Assembly (NCBI GenBank): GCA_017484235.1
Contig: JAFUTM010000250.1
Span: 1-7,684, forward strand
Origin: Selenomonadaceae bacterium
GTDB lineage: Bacteria > Bacillota > Negativicutes > Selenomonadales > Selenomonadaceae
DNA length: 7,684 nt
Reading direction: 5' to 3'
In this document: one piece after another, positions 1-5,260 of the stretch
Layout: each line of letters opens with the position of its first letter
Numbering within the stretch: the stretch's first letter is position 1
The notes under the pieces: generated by a model
What the model was told of the DNA's origin: nothing
The model's input: the letters and a program-made list of their open reading frames with translations, nothing else
The model's database searches: none
Translations under genes and position numbers: made by a program

Positions 1-1628
1 ACGTTTATGCTGGCGAATCCGCAGTTCCGATGCTTGCCTTAATCGTTGCGGCAATCAAGAAGAATGGCGGTAAAGTCGACGCATTAAAAGGTTTCATTGG
101 TGCAGACCCAATTGGTGAGCTTGCAGCTAACGGCAAACTCAATCAGAGTCTTGATAAACTCTATGATGAGGCAGCAAGTGCCGCTAAATGGGCAGTTAAA
201 AATGCATCTGGACTTAGAACGTTAATGGTTAAATCTGACGCATACAGCAACGGCGGTGCTAACGACGTACAGGAAATCGCTTATTCACTTGCTACTGCAG
301 TTGCCTATATTCGTGCATTAATGGAACGCGGATTGACAATTGACGAAGCGGCAAGTCAGATTATGTTCGGATTCTCAATGGGCGAAAATTTCTTTATGCA
401 GGTCGCTAAACTCCGCGCAGTTCGTCCAATCTGGGCTGAAATTATTAAAGCTTTCGGCGGCAATGCAGAATCACAGAAAGCTCACGTACACGGTCGTACG
501 GCTCTCTTCTTTAAGACGGTTTATGATCCATACGTCAATATGCTTCGCAACACAACTGAGATTTTCAGCGGCGTTGTCGGTGGTCTTGATTCATTCGAGA
601 GTGCGCCATTTGATGAGCCAATTCGTAAAGGCGATGAGTTCAGCCGTCGTATTGCTCGTAACGTGCAGATTATTTTGCAAGAAGAATTTGGACTGCTTCA
701 GCCGATTGATCCTGCTGGCGGAAGCTGGGCGGTTGAGACACTGACTAAACAAATTAAAGAAAAAATCTGGGCTGAGTTCCAGACAATTGAATCAAAGGGC
801 GGCATTGTCGAAGCTCTTAAAGCCGGTTATCCACAAGAACAGATTGCGGCAATTCTCGCTGATAGACTAAAAGCCGCAGAGTCAAGACGTGACAGAATTG
901 TCGGAACAAATATGTATCCAAATATGACAGAGGAACGACTTGATACTCGTGCAGAAAATTTTGATGATAATAAAAAGAACCGTGTTGCAGATGTGGAGAA
1001 ATTCCTGGCTTCGGTTGATGCTGGTGCTGTTAAGACGGCAGTACAATCAATCAAAGTGGATGAAGTGGATTCCGCTATTGCTGCTGCCGCTGCCGGTGCT
1101 ACTATTGCTGAAATTCGTCAAGCACTGGGCACGGGCGAAGCTGAAACAGTAACGGCTATTACAGCACATCGACGCAGTGAAAAATTTGAGGCACTCCGTA
1201 AAGCCACTGAAGATTTTAAAGCTGCACACAACGGCGACAACGTAAAAATCTTCCTGGCAAATATGGGTCCTATTCCACAGCATAAGGCACGTGCAGACTT
1301 TACCACAGGCTTTTTGCAAGTTGGCGGATTCCAGATTATTGGCAACAATGGTTTTAATACCGCTGATGAGTGCGCGGCTGCCGCGAAAGAAGCTGGTGCT
1401 GACGCAGTTGTAATCTGCTCAACCGATGCAACTTATCCTGAGATTGTACCAGCACTTGCACCGAAACTCCACGAAGTTCTTCCAAATGCAACGGTTTATC
1501 TGGCTGGCACTGCTCCTGAAGAATTGGTTGAAACTTACAAGAACGCCGGTATTGACGATTACATTAATATTCGTTCAAACTGCTATAAGACGTTAGTTAC
1601 GTTACAGAAGAAGAAGGGTATTGCGTAA
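1..1628 (+). CDS. mutA: Methylmalonyl-CoA mutase small (beta) subunit, 5' end outside the window
   Basis: This is the non-catalytic partner of the MutAB heterodimer, which interconverts succinyl-CoA and (R)-methylmalonyl-CoA in the cytoplasm. The reading frame is open from the left edge (first full codon at base 3), giving about 541 residues. The ATG at 30 is internal, because the upstream codons read VYAGESAVP, in keeping with the family. About 80-100 N-terminal residues should lie off the window. The TIM-barrel part resembles MutB (GENFFMQVAKLRA here, GKNYFMEVAKMRA in MutB), but the MutB active-site stretch SGYHMQEAGA is replaced by SDAYSNGGAN near base 243, so the substrate-binding Tyr-His pair is absent. 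The C-terminal Rossmann-like domain (about 1225-1628) has MGPIPQHKAR where MutB has the cobalamin motif DGHDRG, so it should not bind B12. Both losses are normal for small subunits. Identification is firm. The unusual point is that mutB is not the next gene. Confidence 0.95.
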   Translation, partial: VYAGESAVPMLALIVAAIKKNGGKVDALKGFIGADPIGELAANGKLNQSLDKLYDEAASAAKWAVKNASGLRTLMVKSDAYSNGGANDVQEIAYSLATAVAYIRALMERGLTIDEAASQIMFGFSMGENFFMQVAKLRAVRPIWAEIIKAFGGNAESQKAHVHGRTALFFKTVYDPYVNMLRNTTEIFSGVVGGLDSFESAPFDEPIRKGDEFSRRIARNVQIILQEEFGLLQPIDPAGGSWAVETLTKQIKEKIWAEFQTIESKGGIVEALKAGYPQEQIAAILADRLKAAESRRDRIVGTNMYPNMTEERLDTRAENFDDNKKNRVADVEKFLASVDAGAVKTAVQSIKVDEVDSAIAAAAAGATIAEIRQALGTGEAETVTAITAHRRSEKFEALRKATEDFKAAHNGDNVKIFLANMGPIPQHKARADFTTGFLQVGGFQIIGNNGFNTADECAAAAKEAGADAVVICSTDATYPEIVPALAPKLHEVLPNATVYLAGTAPEELVETYKNAGIDDYINIRSNCYKTLVTLQKKKGIA

Positions 1629-1669
1629 CTCATTAAGTAGTTCTTATCAGTATGACGTGACATTTGATT

Positions 1670-1673
1670 GGAG
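1670..1673 (+). promoter_or_regulatory. Ribosome binding site deciding the start of the secreted protein gene
   Basis: GGAG lies 11 bases before the ATG at 1685. It overlaps the beginning of the longer in-frame reading that would start at TTG 1664, so it cannot serve that start. This supports the ATG, which also puts a clean signal peptide at the N-terminus. Confidence 0.6.
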
Positions 1674-1684
1674 TTAGATACATT

Positions 1685-2308
1685 ATGAAAAAGAAACTCA
1701 TTAAATCAGCTGCTATTGTTTTGAGTACCGTAATGTTGGCAATGTCACCTTCGGCGGTACTTGCTGAATCAGAAGATGCCGAAACTCCTTCTGTTACTAT
1801 GACGAGTATACCTAAAGGTCACATTTACATACCTAAAGATACAGTCATAGAAGTGGAAGTGTCGAGAACTATTTCAACAAAAGAAATACAGGCTGGCGAT
1901 ATGTTACCTTTTGTGACCAGTAAGAATCTGATTATCAATGATGTTATGGTTATTCCTAAGGGAAGCAAAGTAAAAGCTGTTGCTACAAGAGCCAGAAGGG
2001 CTGGAGCATTTGGAAGAGGCGGCAGATTAGAATTTCAAATCGTTTCAGTCAAGGCATTAAATGGTGTTGAAATTCCATTGGAATTTGGACAAAACAAGAA
2101 GGCCAATAACGATGAAGGTGCAATAGCTGCTTCTGTTTTCTATGTAGTAGGCGGTGCCTTTATGAAAGGCAAGAATGTGATAATAAGTGAAGGTACGCGC
2201 TTTGATGCAATGGTAGCTGTAGATACCGATCTTGAAGCAACAATCGAAAATCTGGCCGAAGTTATGTCAGAAGACAAGAATGATAGCACGAAAATAACAA
2301 TACATTAA
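1685..2308 (+). CDS. Secreted or periplasmic protein of unknown function with signal peptide
   Basis: A 207-residue protein that I do not recognise as a named family. The ATG at 1685 is chosen over the in-frame TTG at 1664 because it gives a classical signal peptide: MKKK, a hydrophobic stretch at about 9-20, and a likely cleavage after VLA at residue 27. The mature part is predicted to be mostly beta strands. It carries repeated turns of the type IPKG/IPKD (residues 42-51 and 90-93), a glycine/arginine-rich turn AGAFGRGGRLEF (106-117), a small-residue hydrophobic stretch (146-159) and a closing segment GKNVIISEGTRFDAMVAVD (162-180). This layout recalls envelope proteins with small beta-barrel domains, but that is only a resemblance. 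Arginines are coded almost entirely by AGA/AGG (six of seven), whereas mutA and mutB mostly use CGT/CGC, which suggests low expression or a different origin. It starts 56 bp after mutA. Confidence 0.75.
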   Translation: MKKKLIKSAAIVLSTVMLAMSPSAVLAESEDAETPSVTMTSIPKGHIYIPKDTVIEVEVSRTISTKEIQAGDMLPFVTSKNLIINDVMVIPKGSKVKAVATRARRAGAFGRGGRLEFQIVSVKALNGVEIPLEFGQNKKANNDEGAIAASVFYVVGGAFMKGKNVIISEGTRFDAMVAVDTDLEATIENLAEVMSEDKNDSTKITIH

Positions 2309-2320
2309 AACCCAACTGTG

Positions 2321-2350
2321 TTAAGTTTTATGAATTCTTAAATATATAAT
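2321..2350 (+). promoter_or_regulatory. Candidate internal promoter ahead of the coiled-coil/hydrolase/catalase genes
   Basis: A perfect -10 hexamer TATAAT lies at 2345-2350 in the 133 bp gap after the secreted protein gene. The best -35 at suitable spacing is the poor TTAAGT at 2321-2326 (18 bp spacer, three of six matches). Transcription would start near 2357, leaving a leader of about 85 bases before the coiled-coil gene. The weak -35 fits a promoter needing an activator, or a chance match in AT-rich DNA. It is supported by the palindrome that overlaps its -10. Confidence 0.45.
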
Positions 2351-2365
2351 TTCTGATCAGAAATT
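2348..2365. promoter_or_regulatory. 18 bp perfect palindrome, candidate operator
   Basis: AATTTCTGATCAGAAATT is an uninterrupted perfect palindrome. It overlaps the last three bases of the TATAAT at 2345-2350 and covers the predicted transcription start, the usual position for a dimeric repressor. It is not followed by a T-run, so it is not a terminator. It does not match the PerR box that often controls catalase genes. The regulator is unknown and is not encoded in the window. Confidence 0.5.
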
Positions 2366-2428
2366 TGACAAATACTCCTGCACTCGCACAGTGAAATATC
2401 GAATATCAATAAGTGGATCATTATGAAT

Positions 2429-2437
2429 GGTGGTGAG
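2429..2437 (+). promoter_or_regulatory. Ribosome binding site deciding the start of the coiled-coil gene
   Basis: GGTGGTGAG lies 4 bases before the ATG at 2442 (8 bases counted from its GGTGG part). An in-frame ATG at 2427 has only a weak TGGA upstream and would add five residues (MVVSD) unlike the following heptads. The start at 2442 is therefore preferred, though the choice is not certain. Confidence 0.5.
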
Positions 2438-2441
2438 TGAC

Positions 2442-2789
2442 ATGGCAGATCGAATTGAACAGGTAGAAGCTCGGCAAGATCGAATTGAAAGGCAAATGGA
2501 GCGGCTTGGTGATAAAGTTGAGCGGCTAAGTGATAAGATAGATAAATTAGCCGATAAATGGGAATCACAACGAGAAGCTGATTGGCGTGAAATAAATGTA
2601 AAATTCGACAAAATGGATGCTAAATTTGAGCAGATGGACGCAAAGATGGATTCAAAATTTGATAAACTGGATACGAAGATTGATAATATCGGACGTCACG
2701 TTCAAAATTTGACGATCACAGCGATGGCGGGTATTGCTGGCATATCAATAGCAGTAATTGTGTTTGTTGCAAGCGTGGTGTCAAAGTAG
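2442..2789 (+). CDS. Tail-anchored membrane coiled-coil protein of unknown function
   Basis: A 115-residue protein starting MADRIEQ. Hydrophobic core positions follow a strict 3-4 spacing: I5, V8, then I15, M19, L22, V26, L29, I33, L36, W40, with Gln at the 12 position. A short break at 41-50 follows, then a second coil with core at 51, 55, 58, 62, 65, 69, 73, 76, 80, 83, 87 and 90. The 69 to 73 step is a stutter (an 11-residue repeat). Charged Asp, Lys, Glu and Arg fill the outer faces. Residues 92-113 form one hydrophobic helix with GIAG, ending in Ser-Lys, so the coil should project from the membrane. The overall plan is like phage XhlA-type and other short membrane coiled coils, but no family is recognised. 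A 12-base direct repeat (GATCGAATTGAA at 2448 and 2478) reflects repeat growth. The hydrolase gene starts 21 bp downstream, suggesting co-transcription. Confidence 0.8.
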   Translation: MADRIEQVEARQDRIERQMERLGDKVERLSDKIDKLADKWESQREADWREINVKFDKMDAKFEQMDAKMDSKFDKLDTKIDNIGRHVQNLTITAMAGIAGISIAVIVFVASVVSK

Positions 2790-2810
2790 CAACATAGAAA
2801 GGCTGAATTA

Positions 2811-3692
2811 ATGATGAAATACTTTCAAAAGATACCTGCAGCAATCGTTTTGGCAAGCATCTTGACATTTGGAATTGGCGAGGTTGAAGCATTGAAGTAT
2901 TTTAGTCAGACGCCGCAAATGGAATCAAGTGCAACTCCTTATGGTGATAATGAGTCGGCCGGTCATTATGTAAAGTCCGGTGACGCAAAGATTTATTACG
3001 AAGTCTATGGACAAGGTGAACCGGTTGTAATTCTTCACGGCGGCGGGCTTGGCTGCGCCTATGAAATGGGCTGCTTTATCGACAAACTCAAAGATTCTAA
3101 TCAAGTTATTGTCATATCAACGCGCGGACACGGCAAGTCAGAAATTGGTTACACGCCGTTCACTCTCAACCAGCGTGCCGACGACATACAAGCTGTACTC
3201 ACAGATGTCGGCATTAAACAACCAGTCACAGTGATTGGCTTCAGCGACGGTGGCTATTCTGGTTATACACTTGCGGCAAATTATCCGTCATCTGTAAAAA
3301 AATTGGTTACAATTGGTGCCGGTGAGGTGCTCAATACTAATAAATTTTTCGTCTTTGATTTAAACGAGTGGACGAAGCTGGACGCTGAATTTATTAATCA
3401 ACAGAAAAAGCTGATGCCGGAACCGGAACGCTGGCAGGATATGCTGCATATGTATGAGAATATGTGGAATGGTGCCGTTATAAGTAAAGAGACATTCTCT
3501 AAAATCAAATGTCCGGTACTCATAATTAATGGCGAGAACGACATAAACTCACCGATGACAACGGCAATTGCTGCGTATTATGAAATACCCAATGCTCGGT
3601 TGTCAATAATTCCCAATGCACCACATCCTTGTTTCCTGGTCAATTTCGACGCCGTCTGGTCAGTAATTAAACCATTCATCAAAAATAAATAA
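2811..3692 (+). CDS. Exported alpha/beta-fold hydrolase
   Basis: A 293-residue alpha/beta hydrolase of the serine esterase/lipase-like group; the substrate cannot be told from sequence. Visible signatures are the oxyanion loop ILHGGG (His76-Gly77), the strand-turn VISTRGHGKSE that follows it, the nucleophile elbow GFSDGG with Ser145, the acid in NGENDINSP (Asp244) and the catalytic His272 in NAPHP. The triad Ser145-Asp244-His272 is complete and in the usual order. The N-terminus has a hydrophobic stretch at about 8-23 and a plausible signal peptidase site after VEA (residue 27), so the enzyme probably acts outside the cytoplasm; an uncleaved anchor is possible. GAAAGG at 2797-2802 lies 8 bases before the first of two adjacent ATGs, which favours the first. 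The stop is only 14 bp before the catalase start, so the two are almost certainly co-transcribed. It could be an esterase, a lactonase or a perhydrolase-like enzyme. Confidence 0.88.
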   Translation: MMKYFQKIPAAIVLASILTFGIGEVEALKYFSQTPQMESSATPYGDNESAGHYVKSGDAKIYYEVYGQGEPVVILHGGGLGCAYEMGCFIDKLKDSNQVIVISTRGHGKSEIGYTPFTLNQRADDIQAVLTDVGIKQPVTVIGFSDGGYSGYTLAANYPSSVKKLVTIGAGEVLNTNKFFVFDLNEWTKLDAEFINQQKKLMPEPERWQDMLHMYENMWNGAVISKETFSKIKCPVLIINGENDINSPMTTAIAAYYEIPNARLSIIPNAPHPCFLVNFDAVWSVIKPFIKNK

Positions 3693-3706
3693 AAAAAGGT
3701 GAAACA

Positions 3707-5215
3707 ATGAACGATAACAAAAAACTTACTAATGAAGTTGGAGCACCAGTAGCCGACAATGAACATTCCATTACATTCGGAGCACGTGGGCCGGTTGCAA
3801 TGCAGGACGTCTGGCTTATGGAAAAAATGGCCCATTTTAATCGCGAAGTCATACCGGAACGTCGTATGCACGCGAAGGGCTGGGGTGCTTATGGCAAGTT
3901 GACCGTTACAAATGATATTTCTCAATATACAAAAGCAAAAGTATTGCAGCCTGGAGCGGTAACGGAGTTGTTTACTCGTTTTTCCACAGTTGCAGGTGAG
4001 CGCGGCGCGGCCGACTGTGAACGCGACATTCGTGGCGTTGCCGTTAAATTCTACACTGAAGAAGGCAATTGGGATTTAGTTGGCAACAATACGCCAGTAT
4101 TCTTTATTCGTGACGCTCATAACTTCTCTGATCTCAATCGCGCTGTCAAACGTGATCCGCGAACTGGCCGACGTTCTGCACAGAATAATTGGGACTTTTG
4201 GACTCTGCTTCCAGAGGCACTACATCAAATAACAATCGTAATGAGTGATAGAGGCATTCCGGCTTCATTCCGCCATATGCATTTCTTCGGAAGTCATACT
4301 TATTCACTTTACAACGCTGAAAATAAGCGCGTTTGGTGCAAGTTTCATTTCAAAACGCAGCAAGGTATTAAAAATCTGACGAATGAGGAAGCCGCTAAAA
4401 TTAACGGTGCTGACAGAGAATATCACGGCAAAGATTTATTTGATGCGATTGAGCGCGGCGATTTTCCTAAATGGACGATGTATATTCAAGTTATGACGGA
4501 GGAACAGGCTCGTAATCATTATGAAAATCCATTTGACATTACGAAAGTCTGGCCGCACGCGGAATATCCACTGATTGAAGTAGGTGTATTTGAGCTTAAC
4601 CGCAATCCAGAAAATTACTTTGCTGAAGTTGAGCAGTCCGCATTTTCGCCGGCACACGTTGTTCCAGGAATTGGATTTAGTCCAGATAAACTTTTGCAAG
4701 GCCGCCTTTTCTCTTATGGCGACGCGCAGCGTTATCGTTTAGGCATAAATCACAATCTGATTCCGGTCAATCGCGCTAAATGTGAGGTCAATGAGTATCA
4801 CCGTGACGGAGCAATGAGAGTCGATGGCAACTATGGCAGAACGCCAGCTTACACTCCGAACAGTCAGGGCTATTGGACGGCACAGCCGGAAGTTGCAGAA
4901 CCACCTCTTGAGCTTGACGGCGCCGTGTGGAGATATGATCCAAAAAGTGATCCGACCGACGATAATTTTCGCGCAGCAGGCAAACTTTGGCGCTTAATGA
5001 CGGAAGATAAGAAACAAATCCTTATTGATAATACAGCGGCGGATATTGCTCCTGTCACTGAAAATATCAAATATCGCCACGCAGTACATTGCTATCTTGC
5101 CGACCACGAATATGGCGAAAGATTTACAAAAGCTGCAGGGCTTAATATGGATAAAGTGATCGAACTTTCGAAACTCGACAACGACTCATTAAATCGAGAA
5201 ACAATGAATCAATAA
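3707..5215 (+). CDS. katA: Monofunctional haem catalase, small-subunit clade-3 type
   Basis: This enzyme converts hydrogen peroxide to water and oxygen. The 502-residue length is normal for small-subunit catalases, and there is no signal peptide, so it is cytoplasmic. Visible landmarks are the active-site region REVIPERRMHAKG with catalytic His55, the FSTVAGERGAADCERDIRG segment (92-110), the distal Asn128 in DLVGNNTPVFFIRD, and the proximal haem ligand Tyr337 in RLFSYGDAQRYRLG, with Arg333 four residues before it. The spacing His55-Asn128 equals that of bovine His75-Asn148. Wording such as NNWDFWTLLPEALHQ and SPDKLLQGRLFSYGDA matches clade-3 enzymes like those of Helicobacter and Bacteroides. 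Two positions are odd: Trp59, where Ser, Ala or Gly is usual after HAKG, and Phe193 in MHFFGSHT, where Gly is usual. AAAGGTG at 3695-3701 lies 5 bases before the ATG. The gene follows the hydrolase closely and precedes mutB by 45 bp. The symbol katA is by family only. Confidence 0.96.
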   Translation: MNDNKKLTNEVGAPVADNEHSITFGARGPVAMQDVWLMEKMAHFNREVIPERRMHAKGWGAYGKLTVTNDISQYTKAKVLQPGAVTELFTRFSTVAGERGAADCERDIRGVAVKFYTEEGNWDLVGNNTPVFFIRDAHNFSDLNRAVKRDPRTGRRSAQNNWDFWTLLPEALHQITIVMSDRGIPASFRHMHFFGSHTYSLYNAENKRVWCKFHFKTQQGIKNLTNEEAAKINGADREYHGKDLFDAIERGDFPKWTMYIQVMTEEQARNHYENPFDITKVWPHAEYPLIEVGVFELNRNPENYFAEVEQSAFSPAHVVPGIGFSPDKLLQGRLFSYGDAQRYRLGINHNLIPVNRAKCEVNEYHRDGAMRVDGNYGRTPAYTPNSQGYWTAQPEVAEPPLELDGAVWRYDPKSDPTDDNFRAAGKLWRLMTEDKKQILIDNTAADIAPVTENIKYRHAVHCYLADHEYGERFTKAAGLNMDKVIELSKLDNDSLNRETMNQ

Positions 5216-5260
5216 AAACCTCAAAATATAACATATATTATTGAAAGGTGTGATAATATA

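Noticed and set aside
30..32. ATG that could be taken as the mutA start
   Set aside because: The frame is open upstream to the window edge and encodes family-like sequence there; there is no ribosome binding site before 30.
1664..1684. In-frame TTG start adding seven residues to the secreted protein
   Set aside because: The ribosome binding site GGAG lies inside this stretch, and the added residues would spoil the signal peptide start.
2306..2330. Hairpin TAAAAC...GTTTTA after the secreted protein gene as a terminator
   Set aside because: The stem is only six AT-rich pairs plus three more after an internal mismatch, and no T-run follows; at best it is a weak pause site.
2365..2370. Perfect TTGACA as a -35 element
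   Set aside because: No acceptable -10 is found 16-18 bp downstream; the bases there read around ACAGTG. The TATAAT upstream of it is the better promoter signal.
2338..2611. Two antisense open frames over the coiled-coil gene
   Set aside because: They mirror its repetitive codons, lack ribosome binding sites and show low-complexity sequence with no recognisable domain.
5216..5260. TATAAC/TATATT sequences as a dedicated mutB promoter
   Set aside because: The gap is AT-rich, so such matches are expected, and no -35-like hexamer lies at the right distance in the end of the catalase gene.
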